Source of the DNA: Megamerina dolium
Lineage: Eukaryota > Arthropoda > Insecta > Diptera > Megamerinidae
Direction: 5' to 3'
NCBI GenBank assembly: GCA_963854835.1
Contig: OY978525.1
Location: forward strand, 102,131,388-102,195,387
DNA length: 64,000 nt
A program made the position numbers and the translations under genes. Below, in pieces: positions 22,001 through 35,119 of the stretch; position 1 is the stretch's first letter, and every line of letters begins with the position of its first letter. The notes under the pieces were generated by a model, which ran no database searches, was not told where the DNA came from, and saw only the letters and a list, made by a program, of their open reading frames with translations.

Positions 22001-25000
22001 ATTATTTTTTATTTATTATTTTTTTCTTGAGTGAATTCAATGATGAAATTTTTATGCAGATGCTTTCTAGATTACACATTGTTGCTACAACTCTTCCAAA
22101 GATGATGAATACTTTATCAATTGCAATTCTATTAGAAGATGAGTGGTCAAAGCCTACATGTATTTTCCTGTACGAATGCTTGAGATACCCAATACATATT
22201 GTTTGTTCTTACATGAATCTCCGGCACACTCTATTTACTTTTATTTTTGGCGGTTTTTGGATACTTTTGGCTAAACACTTCCGGGCAGATTAAAATTTTG
22301 GAAAAATATGCATGTATATTTATCAAAGATCATACGTGGAAATGTTGAGAAAAATTTCCAAGCTGAAGTGAATCGCCAATGACACCTTCAGACGACTCTT
22401 TTCTTACATTTTGGGTTACATTGCCTGAAGGAAACATTGTGAAATATTGAACTATTTTTGAAATATGGGATTAAGTAATGAAAAATTGCAATATAAATAT
22501 TTACTGCGAGTTTTATTTTGAATAAGGAAGAAAATATGAGAAAATTCCCAACCAGTTATTGGCATTCATATGATGACGAACTTAAAACTTAAGGTGATAT
22601 TCCAAAAAACAATGCATTGAATTCATTAAATTTCAGACATTCATCTTCATTTAACCAACGGATGTCGGTGCACAATTTTCCCACCGTATAATGATTAAGA
22701 TCTCTGTTTAAAATTGAATCAAAATGTTATAGAAACGTTATGAAAATGTTCGAATATTCAACATGCTGCTATCAGAGTTTATCAATATGTTGCAAAGCAA
22801 CTAAGTGTATATAAACATTTTTCAATCAAGTTCAAAATGATGCCAGCATAAAAATCATTGGAAAATGTTGCAAAGAAAATATAAATACTTCAGCAACATG
22901 TCGCTAATATGCATGCTCAATAGAAATACACCACATCTAAATACATACATGCAAACATATGTATATAGCTATTCATATACACATATATGCATATACATTC
23001 TATACACATTTATTCACAACTGTTACATGTTGTACGTACAACTCATCTCATTGTATACCGGGTTTTTGTAAGCATTCTCGACCGCAAACAGTCTCTCATC
23101 CGCGTGGACCACAAACAGACACATGTAGATGAAAATACTCACACACACACACAGAGGCAAAAGTTGTATTGCATATAGATGTGTATTGTTGTTGGTTGAT
23201 GTACAAAACAGGTAGCAATCAATTTCACTGCATTTGATTTTATTTTATTTATTGTTGGTGGTGTTGTTGTTGGCTTTTGTGTTTTGTTTTTCTACACCTC
23301 CTTATTCTGGTGCGATGCTGATGACGATGCTGCTATTGCTGCTGCTGTTGCTGCCGCATCTTTTTGTGTGTTTCAAATTGCATGTTGTGGCTTAAAATAA
23401 CAATGCCAACAAAAGAAGAACAACAACAATAACAACAAAAGTCTGATATATGTAGATATTGAGGGAGGTGACTAGCGAGAATTTCTTAAGCGGCAACGGC
23501 ATTTTATTTTATTTCATTTGAATTTTTATTATTTTCGTTTGTTTTTTTTTTCGTATTTTGTATAAATGTTGACCTTAGAAATGCTCATGTATAGGCATGG
23601 TCAGTTTTTATACAAATTTTATTTTATTTCATTTTATTACTATTGTAAGGAGTCACCAAACAACCACCACTTTGAGGTATATTAAAAAGGTATTTACGTA
23701 CATGTAAATCTATATGAATATGTTGTAATGCATACGGCTGTGTGTGTGTGTGTAATATCTATTGTTATACTACATTTATGTTGTAGCGGCTCACATTTAT
23801 ATTCACTTTGATGTTTACATGGCGTGAAGGTTGCTATTATTGTTGTTGTGGCTGTGATGTTTTCAAAATGCTCTTGCCTCTTCGATGTCTTTAGGGTTTA
23901 AACTGCCATTTTGTTGTTGCTGCATTTAGCTTAATTTTCTTCTTTTCGTCTATGTTTCTTGTTATTATGCATTTCATCTTTTTTATCTAAATAATCCAGT
24001 GCATTGCTTAATTACACCTATTCCTACCAACCAAATGGCCCAACTAAGATAGATGAGGGTCTTCATTTAATTTAGTTTGTGTGAGAGTGTGTGTCTGTGT
24101 GTGTGTGTTATAATAAATAGTGTAAACAAGATTTTTCTTCTTTTTCCAATATTTTAATATTTTTTTGGTTCACTCTTCTCAAGTATTGCCTGTTGCATCG
24201 CATATTACAAGCATGTACATGCAGTCTTTACATATTTTTCATTTTATTATCATTATCATTATTCGTCGTTTATCGTCTCAGCAACATCACTGCAGTTGTC
24301 CTGTCAACATAATTGTTGTTGTTGTTGTTGTTATTGTTGTGGACTTATTGCTATTGTGATGATCGCCCTTTTTATATGATTTTCTGTGCTTGTTATTATG
24401 TGTGTTTGTGTGTGTGTGTGTGTATGTCTTTTTCTCTGTCTATCTCTATCAGTGATGGTTTGGTCCGAAAAGTTTGTACAGCGTGACTTTCAATTGCCCT
24501 CGGGAATGCACAGTTGTTTGTATTTTTATTACTGCCATTATGGTTATTGCTGTTGTTGCTGTTGTATGATGTTGTTATGGTTTGTTTACAACATAAAAAG
24601 TTGCTTAACGTGTTGTTATTGTTACAATAGTAGGTACATACTTTTATTCCAACATGCGTACGTATCAACATATCCGACCATCAATTTGTGTTATATGAGA
24701 AATGCATACAATTGCAATACGTGTCATTCAGGTGTCAAGAGAATATGTTTAACTTCAATCTAGCTAGGGTACCCTTTTTCTTTTTTCTCTATTATCGCAT
24801 GATAACTTAAAGGCATCGATAAATTTTGATTCTGATTTGAAATGCTTAGGTAAATATACTCTTGTGAATGAGTGTGTGTGTGCTAATTAAATAATCATTG
24901 ATATGTAAATTCAGATTACATTTGTATAACAAAAAAAAAAAAATAAAAATAAATAAATAAATAAAATGCTTTAATGTTGAAGGACAACATTTTGGCATTT

Positions 25001-26029
25001 TTCATTTGTAAAAGTCATATTAATAAATTAGTCTGAAAATCATTTTATTTTAATTTTGGTTTTTTTTTTTGTTGTTTTTTTTTCTTTATTGTTTGTGGTT
25101 AATTTAATAAAATGTCAACTAACCTGTTGAAATATAAATTTATTACAAATTTATTTTAATTATTTCTCACATTTATCATGCCAATGTGGAAAAACTTTAA
25201 GCTGACTACCTATAATGTACTGATCGTAAAATTTGAACTTTGAAAGAAATACAATAGATGAATTTTTGGGGAAAAAAATCTCCTATTATTTGAAAGAATC
25301 AGCCATAATTTATTAGCACATATATTTACGAATATATGCACTCTTAAAATGCCGTTTATCTGTGGCGAAAAGGAAATGGAAGGTTTCGAAGCAGTCTCAA
25401 AAACTCGATGGTATCAGAGCAAGGACATCTGATTTATGTATTATTATTCTCCTCTCGAAAAAAATATATACTTAAATGATTTTGTTTTATTATTGTTCAT
25501 TGTTATTGATGTTTGATTCAAGATTATTAATATTTTGAAATTGAATTTTACTACGATACCACTAATAAGCATACAATAAATTACGAAATTCGCTTCCAGT
25601 TAATATCTTTACCTAAGAAAGTACTGGGCACACCTAATCCTTAGAAAACTAACATGGGACTTTTATAACTTCGAGATTCATCTGACAGATGTTAGAAACA
25701 CACAAATGATTTGCTGATACTTAATGAGTAAAAAATAAGAAGATAATTGCAATAAGGACTCAAGGTGAGAAGTCCTTATCTATAAAAAGTAGCCACTCCT
25801 TTGAATCTCCTTAAAAAATCCGTTCGATAACTCTTACTTCCATACACATTTTAACTCCGAAAGAAAAATAACAAGCTCTCGAAAATATTAAACGCGAATA
25901 CTGAAAAATTTAATTTTAATAGGACTGCTCTCGTTACATATAACTACTCCATTATCCGCATTATAAGCGAAATAAATTGTCCGTTCATTGAATTCGTACC
26001 TGACAATTCTTCATTCATCCGTCTGTTAA
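19036..26029. other. Long non-coding region with many microsatellites
   Basis: No gene is supported across about 7 kb. Microsatellites include ATT (19852-19880), GAT (about 20004-20022), CTG-type (about 21140-21175 and 23325-23350), TG (about 23735-23752, 24075-24110 and 24402-24425) and GTT (about 24308-24337). A palindrome CACATATGTTA-T-TAACATATGTG lies near 21449-21471. A 171-codon ORF at 21778-22293 is unassigned and discussed under rejected items. Confidence 0.6.
24308..24337. repeat. (GTT)n microsatellite
   Basis: A run of GTT triplets interrupted by ATT, with no coding support. Confidence 0.85.
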
Positions 26030-26790
26030 TGACTATGAATTCGATAAATTTTTGAGAATCAACCTAAAATATATTCACAAATTAGTGCCCAACATTTAGC
26101 AAAAAAGGCTTAACTAGGCTAGGGAGGCTATCTGATGTGGTTGTGATCGGGGTTAGATTGCTCCGCTTCATAATAAATCTTCTGACAGTGAAAATTTGCC
26201 GAGAAATAATTCCTGGTATAAATTGATATCTTTAAAATTTTATCATTGGAAGCGCATCTTAGTGCCCAACAAGCATTAGGAAAATCGCAACTACCTAGGA
26301 GACTATTTGATATGGTTGTGATAGTGGTGAGAGCGAAGAACTTTATAGTAAATTTTCGCAGAGTAAAAATTCTCCACGAAATAACTTCTCGAATAGAGTG
26401 ATACATTTAAAATGCATCATTCGAAAGTGTCTTCTAGCGCCATAGGATCAACAAAAAAATCATAACTATCTAGGGGACCATGTGATGTGATTATGACAGT
26501 GGTTCGAGTGCTGGGCTTCATGGTGAAATTTCCGAAAATTAATATTTTCCACTTAATAAAGCGTTTAAAGCGATATTTAAAAAATTAATTGTATGTTCTG
26601 TAGCTATTTTAATGTCCAGTCATTAGCACAATAATCGTTATTACCTACCATATGTGACTATATGATGTTGTTGTGACACTTCATGGAAAATCTTGTAAGA
26701 GTACAAATTTGCCACAAAATAAATTCTGTGATAAAGCGATTTCATTATAATTTCACATTTATAAGCAGACACTAGTTACATTCTAGTTCT
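26030..26790. repeat. Degenerate ~175-bp tandem repeat, four or more units
   Basis: The anchor TGATGTGGTTGTGAT recurs (with changes) at 26133, 26308, 26483 and 26663, spacings 175, 175 and 180 bp. Each unit also contains AAATTTxCxxAxAGTxAAAAT, a CCACxAAATAA word and a conserved TAACTAxCTAGG just before the next anchor. A partial unit appears to precede the first. Highly diverged, no ORF. Confidence 0.85.
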
Positions 26791-27390
26791 GTTCTGTGCG
26801 ATGACATCTAGAGCACTCGCTTACAGAGAACCCGTAATAAAAGCTTCGTTATTGCTCGACATTGAAATAATTTAGATTAAAATCTGGTCATAGCATGTTA
26901 GAGCCTCACTCTGCACTATTTTAGTCTATATCATGACCTATTTATTCTATATTGGGTATAAGGCATAGTGTATTTTTAAATTACAACTTTGAAAGGAAAC
27001 CAAGGGGTGCAGCAATGCAGTGGTTATTTAGTTGGCATTTGGTTGAACAGGTCTACGGATCAACTCCTGTCGTTTTTTCAGAAATAAAGTAAGAATTTAT
27101 GATTTCAAATTAGGCACAGCAGTGGGTACGCGATTGAAAAGCAACATGTGATTTTTAAAAAAAATGTTGCCACAATTTATTTATTTAGCTTTAGAGTATT
27201 GATAATTTTTTAGATTTTTTCATATAACTTTTGACCTTTTTGCTTACTAAATTCTGAATATATACTTGGATAGGTCATTGATAGTAGCGCTACGGAATTT
27301 AAATCATAAATTCATAACATTTATTATTCATTTTAGGCTCTTTAGAAAAATAAAATTGATTTGAAAACTATATTAACATTTTTAATTTAG
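26791..27390. other. Non-coding AT-rich DNA
   Basis: No gene or known element is seen. Confidence 0.5.
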
Positions 27391-27405
27391 TATGCAATTT
27401 AAATC

Positions 27406-27742
27406 CTTCTGATCTGTAGGTAGTGGTTCAATCCCCGACTGATGCATAACAAATTTAATATCGAAAAGATTTTTCTTTCGAACGGTACCCACCTGTTGGC
27501 AAGCAATTGGCAATTCTTCCGACAGTAACAACTTGTCATGAAAAAGCTTCTAAAAGAACTCTGTAACAAAGCTCAGAAAAAGTGATGTCACAAGTGTTCT
27601 GCCGTTCGGAACCGGCTAAAATAAGTAGATCCATTCTAATACTGTCTAAATTTAAGACGCACAATAGTAATGGAAGAGAAGCTCGACCAATGAGCCCTTT
27701 GGGGCTTTAAGTGCGACATATTTATTTTTTTTTTTTATTTTT
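27406..27742 (+). mobile_element. tRNA-derived SINE, slightly 5'-truncated, with 15-bp TSD
   Basis: The copy begins at CTTCTGATCTGTAGG, inside the tRNA-like head, so box A is lost while box B (GGTTCAATCCC) remains. The body and tail match the full copy at 16.4-16.7 kb. A perfect TSD, TATGCAATTTAAATC, lies at 27391-27405 and 27743-27757. A 5'-truncated SINE with a perfect TSD indicates LINE-type target-primed insertion. Confidence 0.95.
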
Positions 27743-27757
27743 TATGCAATTTAAATC

Positions 27758-29735
27758 TCTTATAGGTTTTATGAACAAGTATTACCGAGTTCGCCTCATA
27801 TAAACTTCAGAATCGGCAATGAATGTTTTGAAAACAAATGCTATAGGGTCAAATTATTAATATAATTTCTAGAGGGTTGTCATATTTTCCAAAATAAATA
27901 AATATCTCATACTATGTCAGACCAATCCCTGCACTCCACCTTCACAGACCAATCGTCCGATTTAAAGCAGAAATTAAATATTATAATAAATCTATGACGC
28001 ACCTTTATGTGTTTCGAAGATTATTATCTTAAATATATTATAGCAATATTTCAGATAAGTACCTCAGAATATAATCAAAATAATAGTGCATACATATACA
28101 TAGACAATCACACCTACAACTATAATACAATAAATATTTTGCTAATGGAAAAAAAAAAGTAAATCTGCAAAAACTAATAAAAAACAAAATAAAAAAATTA
28201 AACCAGAAGAAAAAGAAAAAATTTAATTTAAATTAATTCAAAATTTATTTGAAACAAGTTTTGCAGTTAATAAATACCTACTTATTTAAACTATATCTAA
28301 TACACATTCAAATATACATTTGAATATTTTTCGATTTATATCTTTTCTAGAAGTTGATTATATTTTAATCTGCATATTACAGCAGATTTCTTTTACGACT
28401 ATGTATACAAAAATATATGACACATATTCTCACATTTACTTATAATTTATGTATGCTATATGCACATATATATATGTATGTATGTAAATTAAAATGAATA
28501 CATAAATAAATAAAATAGCAGTCACAATTCAAACTAAGCACGTATGTATGTGTAAGTAATATGCAATGTCAGCAGTTCAAGTTATAAAGATTTACGTTCT
28601 TCACGTTGCGTTTTTATATTTGGAAATATTGCCATATGCTTAAATGTACTAATACTTATACAAACATATATGTAAAATATAATAATTTTAATTTATTATT
28701 AAAAATTATTTTAATTTATTCAACACGTTCATTTTTGTTTTTGTTATCTTTTATAAACATATTTAACGTACCATTATTTCCTAAGCAATACAAAGAGAAA
28801 GGCTTAAAATTGAATACTATTTTAATCAAATTTATATACCTACCTATATGTATATTTATTAATATAATTTGATTAAAAATTAATGTATGTATAAATGACA
28901 TAGAGATTTATATCAAAGGTGTTAAAGTAGTTAATAATAAACGGCTGCCTTTGCATGGAAGTGCTATTAAGAAGAAACTCTTAATATAATTAAGTATGAG
29001 AAAAATAATTCTCTCTCTTCACATTGACATAACATAGTAGCAGCATTTATTATGCTGAACGTTCAGGATGTTCAACAGAGGTGACTACACCAGAAAATAT
29101 ATAAAAATTTATCAAAATTGTTTTGGAAAACCCTACACTAGACCCTTCACTCAAGATGGCATATCTTGCATGTAATTTTGGACATGAGAAAACTGATTGA
29201 TAAATGCATTTGCCCACAGTTGAAAAAAGACAACAACATTTTGAGGTAGTAAACCTCTAACTGTTCTTCCTCACGGTTTTAGTTTTTGATATCAGATATA
29301 TATTTTGCACATTTGAGTCGGGTTTTTTATCTCTCAGAAATTGTATTATTTGCTTCAGATTAAAGAGTAAACTTCTGTGCAATTATATTGTTCAATAATT
29401 ATATTTTTAAAGGCCTCTTATCCTGGAGGATCAATGCGAAAAAAAAATACTGCCAATATATGCTCCTGTAGCTCCAAAACAAGCATCAATGTGATAGCAA
29501 AATACAAATGGAATCAGTACCAATTATACGGTGGTCCAATCGAACTGAATCGAACCGCTACCGCTACTACAGCTATTATATTCAACCTGAAGACAGTTCA
29601 TTCTATAGTTTAAAAGCGCACAAAAGCATTCTGGTCTCAGTTTTCTTGAAAAAATGTGTTACGTGATGGAATTTAAACATAATAGTGTGACTGGAAATTC
29701 CAACATCTAAATCCTCTTCAAGTGAACAAATTTTT
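27758..29735. other. Non-coding AT-rich DNA
   Basis: No gene or recognised element. A 78-codon ORF at 29377-29613 has no family signature I can name. Confidence 0.5.
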
Positions 29736-29739
29736 GTAT

Positions 29740-30115
29740 ATCGTACATAATACGTTACAATGATTGCGAAGCATTGCGAAACATCATGGAGGTTTCATGG
29801 CCAGAAATGGTTTCAAAAGCATAAAGCAAACGAATTGAACGAAATCCACGACGAAGTGGCAGAAAGATGGCTCGTGAGCTGAACATATCGCACCAAAGCA
29901 TGTAACAAATATTGCAAATTGAGCATGGAATAAAGCCTTACAAATTTCCAAAAATGTATGATCTTATAGATGCTCAAAAACAGTTAGACTCGAAAGAGCG
30001 AAGAGTTGAGCAACATGTAAACAAACAAAATGATCGGATTTACTTACCAGAGAGATCTGCTGAAAATTTGGAGCGTGGAATGGCCACAAAGAAGCGGCGC
30101 CGATAGTGAGTGTGA
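29740..30115 (+). pseudogene. Tc1-like transposase relic
   Basis: The + strand reads KRIERNPRRSGRKMARELN, ISHQSMQQILQIEHGIKPYK and, after a deletion, VEQHVNKQNDRIYLPERSAE. This is the order of an insect Tc1/IS630-type transposase: second helix-turn-helix with an RRxPRRS basic stretch, then the segment just after the first catalytic Asp (normally FSDEK…EQxxNxQNDRVY). The piece with the first Asp is deleted and the sequence stops before the other two, so it is inactive. TIRs were not located. Confidence 0.78.
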
Positions 30116-31507
30116 GGATCGCCGTAGCGACCGATGGGCGCTCTCCTCTTTTATTTATCGACTATGAGGTGAAAATATATGCTCAATATACATTAAAGTA
30201 TGAAAGACTAATTGTATAGTAATTAGCCCACAACTTTTGTTGATTTTGATTCACTGGAGAACACCCAGACTTTGTTTTATTTCGAGTTTCAGTCAATTTT
30301 GCAGCTGAATTGAGCTGATCAATGTATTGAGTTAGTTGAGTTAACATTTGATGTTGCAAAAAATCATGTTACCAGAATGTTCACAGAAAATTTCAATTTG
30401 TTCACAGACTTTATTCTGTGAGAAATTCAAACTTTCATATATAAATTCAATTAAAACTTAGACTGAGAACTAAAATGAACAAAAAATATAAAAACATACA
30501 ATAAATATTATGTTTAAAGTTATAAATTAGAAAAAAAGTAAATAAAATTTGCAATAATGACGATGAATGACTATCGAAGCTATCACACACACAAAGTACA
30601 TAGTAGATGTATTATATATGCTTCTAGTGCCACTGTCACTTACTAATTAAGTTGATCTAGCATAAAAGTTTTAATCGAAATTATGCATGCAAGCAAAGCA
30701 ATAAACAACATCATCAAATGCCAATCAACAGCACGCAAACTTAGCTCAACACGGCCAATGATGAATTGTCACTAATTAAGATACGTTTTGTTGTGTGGCA
30801 TCGAGAGTGAAGGAATATGAGTGAATGAAATTGTGTACAAATCAATGCTTTAAGATCGTACATAAATAGTCATTTATGTAAATACATTTTTTCTGCCATT
30901 TGAAAAGAAAATTGAAACAACAAAACAAAACATCGAATAACTGGTACATTAAATTCAGGGATCAAATGTGCAATCAATAGTGATTGTAGTAGAAAATTAT
31001 TGAACGTTAGTGTTTTTAATTGTCAGCGCTCATACATAATACGTAAGTATGTCATCGTATTTATGCATGTGTGATTATGTTGAAGTAATTTATGCTGCCG
31101 AGTACACTGACAGAGAACGCGTTAAAATACGCGCATAATACACAATATAGCTTGAACTCACACACACACACACTATGTATGCTCTTTCCCACCCCGTACA
31201 CTCATTCATCCAATTAATTACCAACAGTTAGCTAGCTATATCCATTTTATCAGCTACAATTTTATGAGCACTCCAATCATTCATTCATTCACAAAGTCAC
31301 GTGAATTTTATGGTTAAGTGGAAATACAAGTACCTATGTATTTTTGTTGCTTACCTGCAACGCAAAAAAAAAAATTGGTTACTAAACTATTACTAATCGT
31401 CTCATTCATAGCAAAGGTTGCTGACAACTTTGTCATTCAATCTCGTTATTACACAAGCCAGCCTGCATATATTCACTATGAGAAACCATCACATAAGGAT
31501 CTTATCA
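30116..31507. other. Non-coding AT-rich DNA
   Basis: No gene is recognised. It contains a CA run near 31159-31174 and poly-A tracts. Confidence 0.55.
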
Positions 31508-31511
31508 CCAC

Positions 31512-31542
<31 letters not shown>

Positions 31543-31545
31543 GTG
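31508..31545. repeat. (CAT)n microsatellite
   Basis: About eleven CAT triplets followed by CGTGAACATC. It sits about 55 bp upstream of the small signal-peptide ORF at 31599. Confidence 0.92.
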
Positions 31546-31598
31546 AACATCAACGTTCTCATAGTCGTCATCATATATGTCATTTTTCGTCTACCATC

Positions 31599-31763
31599 AT
31601 GAACCGCTCGATTATCCTGGCGCTTTTACTGCTAATTCCCTTAAGTGCTCAATGTGAATATGAGCTGAATGCTATTGAGTTAACATATGAGTATATATGT
31701 GTATGTACACATACATACTTACAGTATAACTTTATGCGTATCCACATTTATAGTCATGTGTAA
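31599..31763 (+). CDS. Small ORF with predicted signal peptide (candidate first exon)
   Basis: A 54-codon ORF beginning MNRSIILALLLLIPLSAQC, then EYELNAIELTYEY. The first 19 residues have the layout of a secretory signal: short basic N-region (NR), Leu/Ile/Ala-rich core, Pro-Leu-Ser-Ala-Gln-Cys end with a plausible cleavage after Ala17 or Cys19. The ATG is in a fair start context (ACCATCATGAAC). The first 60 bases are richer in G and C than the flanks. A GTATGT at 31701 could be a phase-0 splice donor after residue 34, beyond which the ORF turns into low-complexity CACATACATAC sequence. It could be a coincidence in AT-rich DNA. No homologue is recognised. Confidence 0.25.
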   Translation: MNRSIILALLLLIPLSAQCEYELNAIELTYEYICVCTHTYLQYNFMRIHIYSHV

Positions 31764-33464
31764 GCTCATAGTTCGTTCGTTGTGTGTGAATGAGGAGTGA
31801 ATGTGTCGTTTGAGATTGTCATTTTCAATGCAGATAGGATTGCTTTCCGCCATACTGTTGCTGGATTGCTGTTCTTGTTGCTCAAAATGTAGTTGGTATT
31901 ATTTACTTTCAAATGGATATATTAGCCATATACATACATAGTAGGTTATGGTATTAGCTTCTTTGTAGCATGAAAATGTTGCATATTAATGTGTTAGTTT
32001 CGATTTAATTAATTGAAATAGTTTCAGAAATGTTACCACTTAAGTAAAATCGAATACATTGTAATAGTATTACAATCACAATATATTGTATTGTATTGAA
32101 ATTGTAGATTTCTAATTTACTTAAAATACATTTCAAAAAGTATGCTACATACTTTGATTATTACACAAATGTTTGTAATTATGCGGTAGCTTTGCAATAT
32201 AATATTTATGCAATATCAAGCAGAAGCAATAAATGTTATTGGAAATTATAATAATATATACTGTTTAGGGAAAGGTTACATATTGTGATTGTAAGAGTTT
32301 AAAATTATATATTCCAAAGCAGTGAAACGTGTCAAGAGCCTATAGGTTAATAAAGCAGTGAAATTGCTTTCAATGAATAAATTGCTTTTAATTGGAATAA
32401 ATACCAATTGAACCATTATACCTTCTTGAATATATCACATAAAACAGTTATAGCTAAAAATTTAGAGGGCTACCGTCATACACCAGGCGTATTACATTTT
32501 TCTCTCATACAAAACCTTTATTGTACCCATATGATGTCATGATGAAGGCTGTATTATATATTTCGCCTAAAAGGTGTTTTCTAGGCAGCCAAGTATAGTA
32601 TATAATTTAATTTAGCTTAATTTAGTTTATAATTAAGGAATTAAAATTTATCAAATTATTGACAGTACCACGTTTCATATTTCATATATGGTTTGGTGCA
32701 AAATATCTATCTTTAATTCTATCCTAAATTTTTGGTAGGTCAATAAAGCAAGGTTTTTTGAATATAAATTTAGATAAAAAAATATTTTTTAAAATGTTTA
32801 TTTTTTTTTTTTTATAACTTTAAAATATTATGATGAATTTTTTTTTTTTTCCTTTTTTGCATTTGTTTATATCCCAGGATTGCCAAACTGATAATTTTTC
32901 TATTTTTATTTATTTTTTTTTATTTATATTTTTTTTTTTGACTAAAACAATTTAACAATTTGAGACAAATTGAAATTTTTATTTATTCTTTTATGGATCT
33001 TAGGATTTTGAATGGAAAATGATTTCTATCAAATGTTCTTCTCGGTTCTTCTCCACTTAGATATGAACTATTTTATATGGTTAGTAGTTTTAAATCAAAA
33101 ATGAGTTTGAGGAAATTGTTAATCTTAATGGAAAAATTAAAATGAAATAAATATCTCATATACTCAACTTATTTTATTAGCTCTTTTATCGAAAAAATTG
33201 CAAAACTATATGCTCCTGGCGGCCATTTTTGAACGAATTAAATTGCATGTACAAATTCTTCGTGTTTAAAAACCTCAAGGGAGACTTTTTTCCGGCAAAA
33301 ATATTTTATAGGTAGTGCGTAAATTGTCGTCCAGACTTTATCAAGTCTTCAGCTGAATCGGTAAAATATAATTTATTCAAGATATTTTTCACAGTTTTCA
33401 TTGAAATCGAAAATTGTTTTCAAAACTTGTAGTGGACAAACACTTTGAACATTGAATATTTGTT
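31764..33464. other. Non-coding AT-rich DNA
   Basis: No gene or known element. Long T tracts occur near 32795-32860 and 32900-32945. Confidence 0.5.
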
Positions 33465-34330
33465 TTTCTTTTTGGCGCTGAGGTGCGGTAAAAAATGCCT
33501 TCGCACCATATAGGGACCGTCGTCCCTACGTGTGTAGTGTATCCACTAAAAAAAATCCTTCCTCCTCTCCAGGATTCTTCACCTGCCCCGGGACAACTAT
33601 TGCATTACTTCGGGGCACGAGATCCAAGATGGCGTCCTGAAAAGGTGTAAAATTCTGTTCCGCTTTGTGCGTCCAGGGACGCCATTCTATTTTATAATAT
33701 TTGTTTCGCTGATGTGCAGTTGTTGCAGGATTATGTCGTAGCAGTATTATGTTACGTCAGGGTGATGTTTAGGAACTCTTTCCATTTCTCGCCGTTTTTT
33801 TTTTTAATCACGTCTTCGACAAAGTTTGCTACCGCATTCCAATTTCCTTCGTTTGACATCATTTTCTCTATGATATTTTCAGTCGTGTATGCTCTGATTA
33901 CCCGTTCTAGTGCATATCTTTCATTACGCCACCGTTCACATGTAAAAAACGTATGTTCTGCGTCGTCAAATTCTGTGTCGCCTTATATAAATACATCGTG
34001 GTTTGTCTGTGTTCCCCATACGATGCAAATATTTTTGAAAGTAGCCATGACCCGATAGAAACTGTGTGAGGTAATAATTTACTTCACCGTGCTTTCTTTG
34101 AGTGCATTCTCTAGGGTCAGGTATTAAATTCGCTGTTCACCTTCCTCTTGGTTCGGTGTTTCATCTTGCTTGCCACATCTCTATGGTTTTTCGTCTCGCT
34201 TCTTGGGGGCTTAGGCCCGTCAGACTCATATTTTTTGCTTCCCATTTTTTCCGCGTTCCTCAGCTAACAAGTCTATGGGGACTCTAAGGAGGCTACTCTG
34301 AGTGCACAGCTGCGTTGCACAGAATGTAGC
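33465..34330 (-). mobile_element. R1-clade LINE, 3' end (5'-truncated, degenerate)
   Basis: The minus strand encodes the C-terminal part of an R1-group non-LTR polyprotein: YYLTQFLSGHGYFQKYLHRM, a Cys/His knuckle ending AEHTFFTCERW, then RNERYALERVIRAYTTENII, MMSNEGNWNAVANFVEDVI and KKKNGEKWKEFLKHH. This order is typical of R1-clade elements, including those not tied to rDNA. The segment is clearly more GC-rich than its flanks. Frameshifts and stops break the frame (for example between the GH..YLHRMG block and the knuckle), and the RT and endonuclease domains are absent. The 3' untranslated end runs to about 33465. No TSD was recognised. Confidence 0.82.
33714..34058 (-). pseudogene. R1-clade polyprotein C-terminal fragment
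   Basis: The region encodes the zinc-knuckle and C-terminal helical segment described for the enclosing element. The + strand 114-codon ORF over the same bases is a shadow. In the family this knuckle follows the reverse transcriptase and is thought to bind RNA or DNA during target-primed reverse transcription. Here it cannot be expressed as part of a working protein. Confidence 0.8.
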
Positions 34331-35081
34331 AACGCAAGAATGTGAAAGAAAGTATTTTATTTTTTTTTACTTTAAAAAAATGTTTCTCGTATGCTGGAGT
34401 TTGAGCCGGTGACATAAGGATGACTTTTAATAATAATCAAAATCATAAATTTCCATACTACGAGTATATATGAACATTATTTAAAAACAGAGTCTCTTAA
34501 TAATTGCACAGTTTACTTAGGCATCTCACCGTGGGACCTATACACCTCAAATTTATATATTTCTCATATACAAAGTTACAATAGGTAGCTACATTCAAAG
34601 CCATATTCAGATATTATCACTTTTACATCAATTTTATCTTGATATTTTTTTATGACAAGCAACCCAAGAGAATTGATTAAAAAAACTCTAAAAATCAAAA
34701 GGATAAAATGAAAATATATGAAAAAAAAATATATATATATATTAATGATGAGCTTCTTTATCAAGTTGGTATTGATAATGACGGTCTGACAATGCATTAA
34801 GAATTGAGCTGCTCTGAGCTGAGTTTGCGTTTAGCGAAAACATTTTTTTTTAGCATCATCAGCATCCACATATGATTCATAAATTTCTTGTTGCTACTAC
34901 ATATTTAGTACTGTTGCCATCAGTGCATTATTTAATTATGTTGACAACATCATTGTAGTTATTACTGTTACTAATGCTACTGCCGCCGCTGATGATGGTA
35001 ATCAGCTATCAGTGAGTAAATTTGTGTCTCGTATTCATCGTCATCATCATTATCATTATCATATGTTGCATTTTTCATTCA

Positions 35082-35117
<36 letters not shown>
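35082..35117. repeat. (CT)n microsatellite
   Basis: About 17 CT dinucleotides with one interruption near the start. Confidence 0.92.

Positions 35118-35119
<2 letters not shown>

Noticed and set aside
21778..22293. 171-codon ORF on the + strand
   Set aside because: It is AT-rich, with low-complexity Phe/Leu/Ile runs (FFFRFLNYFLFIIFFLSEF) from T tracts, and no domain or family resemblance. Length alone is not enough in this composition. RNA or conservation data could change this.
34102..34287. + strand ORF with Leu/Arg-rich sequence
   Set aside because: It is the opposite strand of the R1-clade LINE fragment.
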